Assembly: GCA_006386115.1 (NCBI GenBank)
Contig: VFIW01000039.1
Coordinates: 248,001-312,000 of the forward strand
Direction of reading: 5' to 3'
Source of the DNA: Globisporangium splendens
Taxonomy: Eukaryota > Oomycota > Peronosporomycetes > Pythiales > Pythiaceae
Length of the DNA: 64,000 nt
Below are positions 19,355-33,800 of the stretch, piece after piece (positions within the stretch are counted from its first letter, which is position 1; each line of letters starts with the position of its first letter). The notes under the pieces were generated by a model. The model was not told where the DNA came from. It made no database searches and was given only the letters and a program-made list of their open reading frames with translations. Both the position numbers and the translations under genes were made by a program.

Positions 19355-20134
19355 TTACTCGCTCTTGCACATATCCTCCAGTCCGGAGGTGTCCAGTTGC
19401 GCCAGCATTGGCAGGATCTCGCGCTCGAAGAAGCAGTTATCGCAGGCCGCGTTCTCACACGTCTCGCCTGCGCACGTGCTGCTGCTCTGGTACGGAGTCT
19501 GGGAGGATGATGCTCCAAGAGCCTCGCTGAGCGAAGCGCTGAATGTGCCCGTAGCGTGTGTGGAGCCTTTATCCGCGCTCCACCCTTCGTCGTCGCTGGT
19601 GTCCGGCGTGCTGCTCACAGAGCCACGCATCGACATCGTGTCGGGCGTGCTGCATCGTGAGGCGTTCTGCTGCATCTGCATGGTTGTGAAATCGATTTTC
19701 GAACGGTAGACGCCCATAAAGGTATGCTGGTTTTGCATGTGGTTGAATCCGGCGACCGAGACCGGGCTATTCATGTGCATGGCCGAAGCCGTCTTCCAGA
19801 TGAGCTGGCGGCGCGCGATCTTCTGGCGGTACTTTTGCGCGTGCGCCATGGTCTGTCGCGCGGTCTTGGTGCCGATAAAGTCGGCGATCTTCTTCCATGG
19901 CCCGTGCGGGTACGCCTCGAGGCCCTGGAGGAAGAGGTCGTGCTCCTGCTTGGTCCACGTCTTGATCACCTTCTGCGTGACCGAGGGCGAGAGCGAGCTC
20001 GCCATGCTCGGCACGTACCGCGCGACCACGACGCCGCCCTGCTTGGCGGACGTGGGCGGCAGGCGGATGAGCTGCTCGCGGTTCGCGGGCGTCGTGGCGA
20101 AGAGCTGGGCTTTCACGCGCGTCGAGATGGTCAT
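19355..20134 (-). CDS. Myb-like (SHAQKY-type) transcription factor 1
   Basis: An intronless 259-residue protein. The N-terminus (MTIS, then LIRLPPTSAKQG) is shared with the two other Myb-like genes in this window. A single Myb repeat spans about 57-110: KTWTKQEHDLFLQGLE, GPWKKIADFIGTKT, then MAHAQKYRQKIARR. The third helix carries the H-A-Q-K-Y motif of plant and oomycete SHAQKY single-repeat factors. The rest is low-complexity Ser/Thr/Met-rich with an acidic end and a cluster CENAACDNC. It probably binds an I-box/GATAA-like site in the nucleus; that is known for plant relatives and not shown here. Confidence 0.9.
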   Translation of the reverse strand: MTISTRVKAQLFATTPANREQLIRLPPTSAKQGGVVVARYVPSMASSLSPSVTQKVIKTWTKQEHDLFLQGLEAYPHGPWKKIADFIGTKTARQTMAHAQKYRQKIARRQLIWKTASAMHMNSPVSVAGFNHMQNQHTFMGVYRSKIDFTTMQMQQNASRCSTPDTMSMRGSVSSTPDTSDDEGWSADKGSTHATGTFSASLSEALGASSSQTPYQSSSTCAGETCENAACDNCFFEREILPMLAQLDTSGLEDMCKSE

Positions 20135-21849
20135 GATGGTGGTGGTGGGGAGGTGGACGTTAGTGGCGCGGGGCAGGTTGCAAAGTGCGGATCGGAGACG
20201 CAGCAGCCATGGGCGTCATCTGCGCATGGCGTTCGTCCAAAGGGCATCCGGCATCGTCATGATCGTGTCTGGGGATCCACTGTGGGAGCTGCTACGGTAC
20301 TCGACCATCAGCAGTGTGGAGAGGAAAGTACGGTGCTGTTGAGGGGCGGACCATATGTTGAAGTGGAACTGCTTCGGTTGGATGGCGAAACTGTCAAATG
20401 GCAAGCGCCGATTGGCTGAAAAGGCGAAGAGCTGCGCAGACGGGGCGCTGCGTCCTTTGACGCAGAGTATCATGGCGTCTGTCTCGTCTGCCGGGTCAGT
20501 CACATGAGGGGCGGACCAAAGAAAGAACGCCGACCCGACCTTCCAAAAAGGTTTAAAAACCTGCTCGGCTTCGATGGGTTTTATTTTTTTCTTTCTTCGT
20601 CCTTCTCCAGACGTTCTTTCTTTTCTATTTTTACTTGCAGATGCTTCTCTTTTTTATTTTTAATGGGATTTACGATGTTGATGTTCCTCATGCACCCCAC
20701 CGTCTGGTGTGTGAATCTGCAGGTTTGTTCTTTCGAGGATGGGGAAGACGCCAAGTACGCTTTTCTTTTCCTTTCGTGCATTGTGTTTCGTATTTGCTGG
20801 CTTCCCGTTCTTCGGATGATCTCCTCTCGTGTATCATTCACGATAGCAGACTTTCCTTTTGGTGCCCGAGCTGGGCGAGCTGCGAACTGACGACAGCGTC
20901 TGCGGAACAAGAGCTCGCTGCTGCAAGAACATTCCACTTTTTCCATAGAGACATGGATACTGGGCGCCAAGAGTCGCGTGCTCGGGATCCGAGAGCACAC
21001 GCACGTTCCAATTGAGTGCGCGTGTCATATGTGAGTGTGAGTTCAGTGCGCGGGGCAGAGATGACGGTCGAGCACAGCGTATCCAACCAGAGCACCTCTC
21101 GCCAGTTGAAGTCGCCTACTATGTCTCATCGAAGGTTTAGTAATGAACGAGATGAGTACCACGCCACAAATGCATGCATCGGAGACTTTCATGTTGCGAA
21201 AGAAAGAAAGATGAGGAAGAAGCAGGGGAACAGTAATGGGGTGACTTACTTGAAGGGGGAACAGTGGGATCAGCGTGTGATCGTGCGGGTTCGGGTGTCC
21301 GGGTGACTTGCGTTTGCGGTGGCGTCTTGCGTTGCTTCAGTCGTGCACTGCAACGGGCAAAGAGGGATGGACGGTGAGCAGCGACCACGCGCGCGCTGAC
21401 GTGAGACCAGTTCCACCTTCGGTTCGGGAAGCGAAACGCTATGCTAAGAAAGATGGGCTGGGTGAGCGGGCGGAAGCCATTGGCGTGCGTGCTGCTGGCC
21501 GCTCGCTGCTTCAGAATCGGCTCATTAAGGTTTGCGGAACCCCACGAAGGGCCGCCATTGTCGCGGCTCTTTCCTGCGATGTCATCTCGAGCAATGGCGA
21601 CACCTGGCTTGGTTGAACTCACAATTTGACGCGCATCCATACATAAACACATATATGCACACCATATATTTGCACGTTCACACACTTTTCATAAAAAACA
21701 AAATACACCTACAAAACTTGATGGCGCTTCGCTTCGCTGGCTGACTGGCTGAGGGAAAGTAAAAGCAGCGGCTGACACTGTTGCGCCGTCGTGTTTCTTT
21801 CCAAAGATCTTCCGGCGTTCCTCTTGATTTGATGCGTCATTCGTGTGGT
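20135..21849. other. Intergenic region upstream of Myb-like gene 1
   Basis: About 1.7 kb between the Myb-like gene 1 start and the VPS13 stop. T-rich tracts occur at 20580-20660. Several 100-180-codon open frames on both strands overlap each other and show no domain or codon pattern that I can support. No gene called. Confidence 0.5.
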
Positions 21850-24800
21850 TTAAGAAGAGTCCTCGCCGCGGTGAGACCCCTCGTGGTTGGCGGTGGGTGA
21901 AAGTGGCGGTAGACTGATCCGAACTTCTTGGGCCTCTCTCGTCAAAAACTCGAGCGTCAACGCACTCCGACTGATCGACGAGTGCATGATCGCGGCCTGC
22001 AAAAAGATACTCAGAGCTTCTTGGCGGGACTTGGCCTGCAAGAACAGTAATGTTTAGCATCATCCATTCCATGAAGACAATAAGTGCTCTGCTTGTTTGA
22101 CACTTCAGCAAACCTACAGCAGAACGTACCACTGCATCGCGAGTACTTGGCAGGAACGTCCGAGGAGGTAACGGCGGAAGAGACTCCATCGCGTGACCTG
22201 CGTCTTCCAACTCGGCCTGTAAATCGCGGAACTCGCTGAACCGGCGGTACACAGTCCACTGATAGGGGCCACCATACACTTGAATCTGGAACACCGTGAA
22301 CGAAAGCAGCCTGTCGTGGATCCCTCAAAGGAAAAAAGAACATTTAACGTCAAGGAAATCAACCCAGAGCGTCCGCCATCAATGACATGCAAGCACTGGT
22401 GAGATCGAATCAGTGGTTTCAGTGGAAAAGGATATAATCGCTCGCGTCGGCACTTGCGCATGCGCATCTTTGTTCTCCAAATGACATAGCTCCACACGAA
22501 CGGAACGCAACGGCTGCGCACGCAGGTCTTGCTCCTTCAACCCTGTCACCATCGTGTCCTGAACATTCTCCATCAGTACGTGCAAATTGGTGCGTTCTTC
22601 TTCGCTGCTCACAAAACTCGTCACTCCGCGACCGCTCGTGCCATTCTTTGCTTCTTCCTGGTTCTTCTCCAAGTTCAGCAGTAGATACCGCGTCGCCGAC
22701 AAATCCACACGAGCCGAGTCGACAGCGATTCGGAAGTTCGTCGCAGTGACCTCGTCGTCGCACTCAATGCTGTACGTTCTGTACGCGGACGACGATTGAC
22801 TGACTTTCACCACCTTGCCAGCCGCTTCAACCTGCAGTGAAGAGTCCAATGCGACCTCCCATATTTTCTGTCCACTATTGGCGCTCAAGCAAGTGATCCG
22901 CTTATCGGTAAGCAGCACAAGCCCTCGCGCCGGCTCCACCCCATAATAGACGTGATAGACGTATCTAGAAATCCAAAAAGAAAGTAGTCAGCCTCAACAA
23001 CGGAAAAAAAGCGCTGGAGCAGAAATTTGTTGGCGTACTCATCCGTTGCATCTAATGCAGTCAGCAGCAAGATTGCATTTCCTGTTGCTTCACGCTGCAA
23101 AAAAACGGTCATTCAGTGTTAGTATAGCAATAAATTGCAATGTCTGCACCGCATGCATGGATACCTCTGAGTATGATACCAGCACACCATCCGAGCTGCA
23201 AAAGAAAAGAAAAGAAAAGAAAAAAAGCATTGATCAGCATTGAGAAAAAAAAACAGAAAGATCAGGCAGTACATATCTCCACATGCGGACGTACCAAAGA
23301 CGACGCGGAAGCCGGAAGCGGGTCACCGTGTCGAAGTCGTGATTGGCTCCATCGATCGATTCAGCACTAGTTTTTGCACCTCGCGATAAACTGGTCAACA
23401 AGTCCAGGAAGCCTGCGGTCGGCTTCACGATCAAGCCCGCAAAACCCTTGCCGATTCCAAACACAAACCCACTCGCACCATCTCGCTCTGCGCCACGCAC
23501 AGGAGCCGCAACGACACCCTTGATGCCGTCCCAAACACCCCCAGCGAGACCCTTCCCACCTTCGGTGATTGCGTCACCCAGGTCGTTGATCTTCTTGATC
23601 TGCTTCGAGGACTGGCGCTGTCGCTGCACATTGTACTGCTCATCCATAGCGAGCATCGCAATCCCTTTACCAAGCGTTTCTGTGATTTTACCCGTGGTGT
23701 GGAAAATGCCGACTGCAGTGTTTCGCAACAAACTCTTTGAGCCTTTCGTCATTCCTGTTCGTAGGTTCTCGATGCGAAGACCTTTCTCGTCTTCCAGGAG
23801 CATTTGAGCAGGAGTGTAAAAGAAATCTTTCACGCCAGTGCCTAAGGTACTCACAAGCCCAATTGGGTTGCCCAGGAAATCGACAGACCCCATGATGTTG
23901 TACCAACTGCGCAGACCGTGGTGCAGATAATGCTGCATCGCATAAAACGCCAACGTGTGAGTTGTTTCAAGCAGGTTCTCCACGTAAAACTCGGGGATTT
24001 TGATTGGAGCTTTGTCCAAGTTCGAGACAAGAGCTGCAGCGGCGCTGATCAAGGTGCTGAGTATTGAGTACAGATCAGGTGAAAGCTGAATAGGGTACAT
24101 TATGGCACGCAGAAGTAAACGAGTGAGCATCAGCATATACAGAACAATCCAAGAAAAGGTTCGATACTTACCAGTGATAGCAGCAGCGATCGGTCGGCTG
24201 TGCTCGTGAAAGTAACATTGACCTTGACTGGACACAGCAACAACCACCGTAGCAGCACCTTCATGTTTGCACCACTTCCACCGGCACTCGTAGCGGTATT
24301 TGTTGACAGCACCGCCATACGCGACGACCACTCTTTTCCAAGCAAGTGCAATGCCAAGTTCGGAGTGCTCCCTGAAGTGAAAGAATTTTCTGGTTTTTCT
24401 TGTCGTTCGGAATCACCTCTAGTTGGCCACTTGATACCACTGAAAGCTTGAGCCAACGCCACTAACACCGAGTCTTCTAGCTTGATTTCCAGCTCTTGGA
24501 GCTGCCCAAATATGTATTCGAACTGAACCAAGTTTGGCTTTCGACTGAAGACACTCATCAGCTGAAACGTTGGAAGAAGCGTCGGCCCGGTGTCGACAGG
24601 TGATCCATCTTTGTCTTTGACGACATCATTTCCTCGATGCAATTGCTGATAATCAACCAACCGAATGGGTGACAGCATAACCGGATAGTTCGTGTCAAGC
24701 AGCTGGTTATCGATCTGGAAATGACCAACCCGCGCATTTACAACGTGCTTGTCCCCTGAAGTAACCCCATAACTCAGTTGAATTCCTGCCGACGCATTCT

Positions 24801-27800
24801 GATCAGAAAGTGAAATGCAGAGGACTTCTCTTGGTTGTTGAGGCGCCGCAGAGATCACCGAGGAGTTAGAGCCGTCATCGACGATCGATAAGCATACGCG
24901 TGCGACTTCGATTTGGCAGTAAAACTTCAGTTCATCACTGGCTTGATTCGCAATGTTCGGATTGATGAAATCCCACTTGAGCGCGAGACGCAATTGCCCC
25001 ACCATCTCAATATTCGGTTCTTGCTCTGAAGGTGCTTGTGGAGAATACAGTGCGCAGATTCGCTCGTAGAAAGGGAGCTCAGCCGGTCCCATCGACGGGT
25101 CACTTCCTGCTAAAAAGGATGTCGAGGTACTAGGAGGGAGCGGAACCCAACACTCTGCAAGAAGCACATCGAAGCGAGAATCTTGCTTGCTGTGATCGAG
25201 GTGGTCCATCATTGTATCATCTCCAAAGAAGTACAGGAACGGAACAACGCTCGGCTCTTGCGCTGAGGATAGCCCATGGTCGGCAGTTCCATTGCGCAAA
25301 TACACGCGAACTAGCACTCTTTCGTCACCAGTAGTGCTTTTGCGCTCGTCTTTGAGAGCATCTGTGAACTCAACTCTTCGATTCCATTCGGCATCATACC
25401 CCTTCCCAGGCGACTCGCTTGGATCGTTGGATGCCGATTTTTTCCGTCCAGGGTTTCGAGTGCTTCGAGGACGCTTCGCCATTGCTTGATACATGAACGA
25501 CAGCGAAAAAGTATTCTTCGCGTCTAAACCTTCGTTCACTCCATTCGATTGTAGAGCTTTTTCAATAACTCCAAAAGACGCTTCGCGATGTAAATTGACG
25601 ATCGGCTTCCCGTTTACAGCAACAATAGTGTCTCCGATTCGAATCTTTCCCTCGTACATCAGAGCCCCACATGATCCATCGCAAGCAATTCCTTGAACCA
25701 GCACACGACCATTTCTGTACACGAGATCCAGTCCCAACGACTGCCCTTTTGAAAACTCATGAGTGCGCATCTGCTCCAGTCGATTATTTCTCGCTACTTC
25801 ATCGTCGCCACCTGGCAATTGAGACGATTTTGCGATAGACGACGCTGCAGATCTAGTCGACTCTCGGTACGTAATTGTGCAGTACACTTTCGGTTCCGCT
25901 TCACCTTTCGAACTGCCTGATGATAAACTCTCGCGAAGTAGGCTAGGTGGAATCTGAAGGTTCGAGACACCAACCAAAACCGCCGTCAAACGTTTCTCTT
26001 CATGCAGATCATCAGAGCCAATGTCACTGATGGTGTCATCTGTGGTGACCGACATGCTCGAGCCTCTCAGACTGGACTGTCGACGAGCATGCTCTTCGAT
26101 AGATTTTTCCGTTAACGTAGATGACGAGACACTTGATACTTGTCTATCATTCAGCGGCGCGACTCCGGCTGGTTTATCGCGAGCGGCCGGTAAATTGCCG
26201 CGGCCCGTCGTAACATCCACAGATTCTCCTTCGAGCAGGATCTTCAATCGTGATTTTGAACTTACCAAGCAGTCCAGTTCTTTCTTCATCGAATAGTCTT
26301 TCAGTGCAAGTTTCATATCTTCGATTGTGCGTGCTGCGTCGGTGGAAGGTGGAATAAACTGACAGCACATCTGGAATTTAATCATTGCATGCCTGCCTTC
26401 TTCAAACGATTGCCCTCCGACTTCAGCTGGTACATCAATTGGCACTGAAAACTCGAGCATATCTGGGAACATATTCTCCGTCGTCGACTTGATGGCACTC
26501 AGATACTCGTGCAATGGAACCTCTGCCGTCGCGAAGAGAGATGACCCAAATAACAGCTTGTCAGATTCTCTGACCTGAACGGTAACTGACGCGTTTGGTA
26601 CAACCCCCGCAACATCGTCATCCTTGAGAATAAGGGTAAGCGTAGATTCTGACTTCGCTGATGGAACCCACCTAGGGAATACGGCTGCAGGTTGTGGAAC
26701 AAGTTTACTCCGTGCTCCTGCACTGCCATCGCACTTCAAATCGAAGGACAGGAATGGCTGACAAGACGCGAATTCAGTTCGCCCTCTTTTCTTGAAAAGT
26801 TCTTCCAGATACAAGACGTCCACGAGCTTCACGCAAATTACGAATGAGGCTGGTTCATTGTGCTCAACCATTGCTTCAACCACCGTCATGCTATCGACAC
26901 TAGCACTTTCGTGGTCATCACTTGCAGCTTGGATTGATTCATCGTTTTTCTGCTCTTCATCTTGATTTTCCTTGGCGAATCGAACTTGCTTCTTTTTTGT
27001 CGTCGCAAGATTTTTCGGAGGTTCTGGTGCAAGAGCTGGAACACGGCTTGCTAAGGTCTGAGAGATCGAAAGAATCGACGAGCTGTAGCGTTTCCAACTG
27101 CGCAGCAAACTTGACCGTCTTCGTCTCTTGTGCTCCCCTGAAACTCCAGGAAGCATATCAGTGACTACAAGTGTCTTGGTTGTTTGATCCAGTTGGACTT
27201 CGATGTAGAGTCTCTTCTTCACTTTTCCATCTTCAACGTCCAGTGGTGGGAGGCGATGCAGTTTGTTCAACTGAGCTTCAAAGTTGGCAACGACTACAGC
27301 CTCGTAATTCACTTCACCCTTCTTGGCTAAACTTTGGCCGTTATTCGATGCGTTTTTCTCTCTCGCGGATTCTTTCTTGCTTTTCCCTTTGAGACCAGCG
27401 ACCTTCTGGACTTGAATAAACACTTTTGGGACAGCTGAGAATGTGTATGGCACATAGTCTACCGTGTGGAACGGAAGCACCTGTTCACCTCCCTCGAAGC
27501 CAATCAACGCGTTCCCACTGTCGTCTTTTAAAATCATCTTCTGCCAAACGACCAATTCGTAGCTGCTGCACTCATTCTTGATCTTGTACTGAACAAAGCC
27601 TTCTTTTTCCTTGTTTTGAAGACGATTCTCTTCCATCAAAGCCGGACTTTGACCGAAGTATCCCAACGAATCAAAAGCCCCTTCTTCTAGATACACGAAG
27701 AAGGATGGATCATGCAGTTCAACCGCAACATGAAGCTGCATCCCTCCTGCAATCATCTGCTGTGCTTCGACATGGTCGTAATTCCAATATTCATCGCCAT

Positions 27801-30800
27801 CCAAGAACTTGTCCATTTCTTCCTTCATCTCAGAACTTGCACCCGCTTCATAACAGTTCTTCAAATAATGAGGAGCTGGACGCACATTTTTCTTGAGCCT
27901 CAACACGAAATTTCCCACCGACGATAATTCAAAAGGAGAGCTCCATTGCGACAATGCAGACAAATTCGAGCTTGTTGGTGGGGTACCAGGCTGAACAAAT
28001 CGAATCTGAACTCGAAACGACAACCGCGAGTCGCTCCAATGGAAAATCTTGCTCTCCTTCGGTTTCAGCACTAGGATGGCTTCTTCCGACGGATTTCGTT
28101 CTTGGCGGATGTGAATATCAAATCTGTGTGACGAGTTCACAAAGTGATATCGAGACACAAGCGTCACAACCTTTGATCGCGAAAACTTGCCAGGTCCCTG
28201 CTCAATTGTAACGCCGAATTCATACTGCTTGAACGACGAAACTTTAGATCCTCCTGTCGGAAGCTCCAAGATTGTCGACAGTAGGTTTTTCGACTCTCGA
28301 CCACGGCGCGTTGGAACAAGAATCTGTCCTCGGACGCCGACAGCACTGATATCGAATGGATCGGAACGAACTTCGACTTCTTCTGCGCTGCCTTTGACAC
28401 CAACTTTCATTTTCGATACGTGTTGCTTGCTTTCACTCGAGAAAACTGATAATGATACCTTCTCCGTCTCTTTGAGATTGGATTTGCCAGCCATTGATAA
28501 ACTGTGGTTCGAGGGGATGCGATATCCATCAGCGGTGTAAAACGATAGCGACAGAGTTGTGCGATCGATGAGCCAGTATTCGGTGAAAACTCGACAGACA
28601 ACCGGAGAAAGCACATTCAGCGACTTGGTACGAAGTTTTTCCAACTGGACTACCTCCACACATATCGTCAGCTTGTTCGTCGCAAGCCCGCCTTCGTCAC
28701 TTAGCAAACTCTCGCTGGCCATGGAGAGCTCTATTCTCTCGCAAAAGGTTTTGCAGCCATACACAAGCCTCTTAGCAGACCAGCTCGAGTACGCGGCTAG
28801 ACTGATTTCAGGAATGGCGAGGCTGAGCGCCACAACCGATGGCACTTGATCCACTGATTCATGCGCGAAATCATCTGACAGCAATTCCAATTCGCCAATA
28901 AGAGCCGAGCTCCCGGATGCAATCTTGCCATGCGTACCAGGGAACGAAGCCGGATTTTCCTCCACCCACGCGATATCGTCGTCCAATTTCTAGCAAACCC
29001 AACACATTACTTACGTGGGTAACTGACAATTCACATGATGATCAACAACATAAAAAACTTACCAGGCATGCCGTACGGAAGGAAATCTCATATGGGATGA
29101 GATTCTCCAACTGTATTGGCGATCGGAGGGAAATCATCGTCTCGTGCCGTTCTGATTTTCGGGTTGCAGTCAAAATCAATTGAAATGGCGGTAAAGGAAT
29201 CACGGCAAAATCGACATTCTCCATTGTGGGGCTCTTGTCTTCAGGATGTTCATCCCAATAAAATGTCAGAGCCCTTCGCAGTTCCAAAGATCCAATTTGA
29301 TGCTGATGGCTGCGCTTCTTCGGCTTTACTGGTTCTGACTTGAGCAGCGACCCAATCGACAGAGGCTGAGACTTCTGAAGTTTCCCGTTGCTCAACATAG
29401 GACAGAAAGAAATCGTTCCATTTTCCAAAAACTGAATGGGGATGTAGTGCGCTGCTTGACCACCAGGAGCAATGATTTCCGTTCTCTCTTCGTTATACAT
29501 GACTTGAATCGGGACGTCCAAGAAGTTCGTCAGCTGCACTTTCCCTCGAAGACGTAAAACGAGAGTCCCTTGCTCTGCTACAGTCTCACAAATCACACTT
29601 TCGCCATGCCAGACGTCAAAGGATCCGTTGTTGCTTTCAAGATAGAGATAGCTGCGGTTGGAGTAGCCGATCGGTACAGGGATAGCTTTCCCAGACGATG
29701 AAGTTTGAGATGCCGACTGCGGCTTCAACCACAGTAATCGCCTCAGTGGTGACGTCACAGAGCCAGCTGGAGTTTCGTGAGCCACAATGTCTGTTGCAAT
29801 CCTTTCGCCACTGTTCACTTTCAGCCATCGGGTACTAGATGACGAGATGTCATTCAGCATCGTGGACAAGCGCCGCCGACTCCAAGCACGATCTTCAAAC
29901 GCTGTTGTTTCGGTACGAACAACATCTTCATTGGTTTGCGCCGAAGATGGAGGGACTGGTGTTGGTACATCAAATGAGCTGCTTTCGCACGAAACAAATG
30001 GATTGTTGTCAGATCCTGATGGTGGAGGCGCGATCACTGAAGATGACGAATGGGTGGCGACTAAAAATGGAATTCCGGACTGGTTATCGACGTAGATGAA
30101 GGGACCAAGCCGCGCCAACACAGCTTCGTCGGTTGTGGCAGCCTTCGAGATCAGCGCCATAAAGTGAAGCATCACATTAATCACATTTCTGGATATGTTG
30201 ACGTTGAAGTCTTTTTTGATGACCAACAAAAAGGTGTTCGACTGCTTTGCAGTCTGATCATCAGATTGAACCAGGAGTTCACGGTAAATGAAATGCTTCG
30301 CTTCCCACGAATGCGCAGCTGCTTCAGCAAATACGTCGGTCCGAGATGATCGAAAGAGACACTTCGGGATACCATCACACCGCAACGCTGTTCCAGAAGG
30401 AGATACCTCTTGCCGCTCAGACATGCAGTAGTCGCATAAAACACCGCCACGCCCATGATACGCCATATTCACATCAAAATCTTCAATGGCCGGTTCCCAG
30501 ACAGCAAGTTGTGAATTGTACGCTTGAACACCAAAGCGTAACGTCGTCAAGGCAGTAAACTTGTCTTCAAATCTTCCTCGAACGTCTGCATGAAGCATTG
30601 CTACACGGAAGTGCAACAACGGAAGCAGCATGTTGTGGAAATCATTTATAATGGTTGCGTTGACTCCTGGGAGCGTGAACTCGAGAATCTTCAAATTCTG
30701 AAGTATTGAAGCTTGCTGAGACGAAGCAGATGGCTTTGCTGGTTCCGACGCGACTGCTGCAGCATTTTCATCGTGGACGTCAGCAATATCCACTTCTTCT

Positions 30801-33800
30801 TCAGGAGTAAATCCCCATGAATCACTTGAGACGATAGAGAGCGCGAAAGGGACCGGGGCATCTCCAACACCATTAAACATAAGATACCCTCCACCTTCGC
30901 TTCCACTTCCGCCTGCTCCTTGGTCAGCTTCAGATTTACTGGATTTTGCACCATTCATTGGTTTTCGCGTTGCACTGTGCTTCCCTTTGCTGAACGCGCG
31001 GTAGATAGTGATCTCCTCCAACACCACCGTTTCCTTGTCGTAGATCACACTTCTATCGGAGTTGAACATCGAACTCCCATGCTTCCAAATTGTCGTTTCG
31101 AACTTTCCAGCAGATCCGTCTGGACCAAGGTATCCATTCGCCCCAAGTTGGTCGTACTTACAAATCTGCAACGTGGACGACGACGAACCTACATTTGTTC
31201 CTCGCGCAGGAGAAGCTTCGCTTGCTCGCTTTTCTCTGCCTGATCCAACATTGGTACCAGCAACTATGGCTTCCAGCACGATGCGATCACCGTAGTAGAC
31301 TTGATCACCGATGTCACGTCGGCTTCCAGGCGCAGGAAGGATTCGGAATGCAACAGCCTGAACCATATTTCGCTCTTGAGAAGTGTACGGAAGAACGAGA
31401 TATCTCTTGCGCCAAGGCGAATTATACAAACCCACTACTGGACGAGATTGGAGCCGACCACGGACACTTGTCGAGACTAAATGAACAAGAGTCTTTCCGT
31501 ACAATGCTGGACTTCCTTTATGATCAGCCATTGGTTTCGTCGTCAGCAAGGTGCTTGATTGACTGCGCAACGAAGCGCCGCGAAGGGACGACAAAGAAGC
31601 ACTGCGCTCGCTCAAATCTGCTTCACTTTCTCCATTTCCAACAGACAACAGTGATGACGATGATCCTGATGACGTCCTTTTCTTTGGCATCGCTTCAGTG
31701 TGCTCGCCAACACTCCACGGGTTGCGTAAGATGTTCTCCAGCGCGGCAACAGCTGTGCAGAAGTCCAAATAGCCGAATCGAAGTTCCATCACACGATCAA
31801 ATTTCGTTCGGAACCGCAAAAACCTGGTCTCCAAGTCGATATGCAGCACTAGCTCGAGTCCAATTGGTTTCAAGCAGTCTGCTGCTGCAGCATTGAAGAT
31901 ATTTGATGCTGCCCAAATGCTGTCGTCGGGTATCCGAGAAGTTGCATGGATGTTGTTGACATTCGTGCGGAGCTGCAACTGATTATGACGATGACTATTC
32001 TTCTCGACTTCAGTTTCACGATCGCTTACCTCCTGGAACAATTCAAACGAGATGTTCGCTTCCCACGACAGCATTAGAGCACGTGATTTGTCTTTCGTCG
32101 GATCTTCGACGAGTAAAAGAGCTGAAGGTCCAAGATTGAGCTGCAACCCGATCTTTCTGTATAGCGGCTCCGTCGCTTCCAAAGGTCCTTCGCTTGTGTT
32201 TTCATCGCTAGAAACAACTGCGGGGTTGTCAAATCCATCAGACCCGAACTCAGTTTGTCTCGGATGACTCCAATGCTGAGATGACTCCAAGAAGCGCAAA
32301 ACGTTGCAGTAAATATTCGAGGGAATGACTCGAAACCCGATGATATCCACAATCAAATCCATCCGCGTTTCTCTCCCAATCAGACCAGAGGTAGCTGATG
32401 CATTACTGCCTTGCCCGTATGATTCTGACATCATATCGTCGCCGCTTCGCTGGCTTCTGTGGGGTGAAGCATGGGATTTGAGAGAATAATTCGAGTACGA
32501 CGAGTCTTTGTGGTTTCGAACTGACTTTGCAGGACTCGCGAACTTGAACAGCGACCTTGACGACAAGGTTCTGACCGGACTTCGGGTTCGAGCTCGCCTG
32601 TACGCATCGCTCGGTGAAATCGCTGACTCTGGTCTGTCCTTCCTCTGTCTCGGCGAGGCGTGACTGGACTTAGATGAAGATAGAAATGACGAATCCATGT
32701 GGATACTATTCACCTCAACAAGCTCTGTGGCACGCACAAAGTGGATGGACACTGACTTGGACTTCACATTGCTTCCTCGTTCGAATACCACAACGTCACG
32801 ATATGGAGCGGAAATCTTTGACTGAAGCCGTGAATCTCGGACATGAATTCCGTCGATATCAGTGTCTATCACCAGCTTCCCAGTCGTGAGGCAGTAGTCT
32901 GCTTTCCCAAAGTACGAAGAAATGTCAAGCACACAGATTGACCCCTGATTGGTCTTATCTTTTTCAGCCATGCAAATGTCGCCACTTTTCGAAGGGTGAT
33001 ATCCGTCTTGACCTTGAAGCAGTTCCATCGAGATTTCTGGAATAATCACTTTCAGCAAAATATGGCGCTCATCATCTTCGTCAGTTTCGGTGTAGCAGCT
33101 CTCTTCTTCGTAAATAACACTTTGATGAGCATCAGATCCCCCCACTACACTTCCCGATCGCTTGTTGTGCGAGCTTCCACCTGATGCACCGCGACCACCC
33201 GGAGTTTTCTTTCCACTTCTTGGTGCTGCTGAGTAGTACCGACTACTTTCGCGGATGTTCTGGAAAGGTACACGAAGAACAAAAGCGTATTGCTTTTGAT
33301 TGCAAACCAGATGAATCGGAGACATGCTCACATCAACTTTAACTGCCGCTCGCATGCGGAAGTCAACATTCACACTGATATCGGTTGATCCGAGGAGACT
33401 TTGAGTCACGTAGCCACCACCAGCTTTTCTTTCGTCTTCACGATCATCCACAAGGATAACTGACACAACTCGCAATGTCGTGAGATTCAACTTCAACTGC
33501 GTCAACGACGAATTCAGGAGCACTTTCGCGACAATCCGATTTTCCATTTCTCGAACTGACTCCAGGACATGCTCGTTAGTCATTCGATATTTGTCAAATC
33601 GAACCACCAAAGCCTCTGAGGACATACGATGCGGAGGCATCTCCAGGACGGCATCATCTAGCTGGACGTCCAATAATGGGAACATCGAGACAACATCCGA
33701 TCCAAGAAAACGGCTCTCTCTTGCAGGGCTTTCACCATGGGAAGACGCAAGACTCCCACTCAGCTGAGCAAGCTGAAAATCACCTTCCCACAACATGTCC

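Noticed and set aside
19724..20419. 231-codon plus-strand frame
   Set aside because: Antisense to Myb-like gene 1 and rich in Arg/Leu/Val as expected for a shadow frame.
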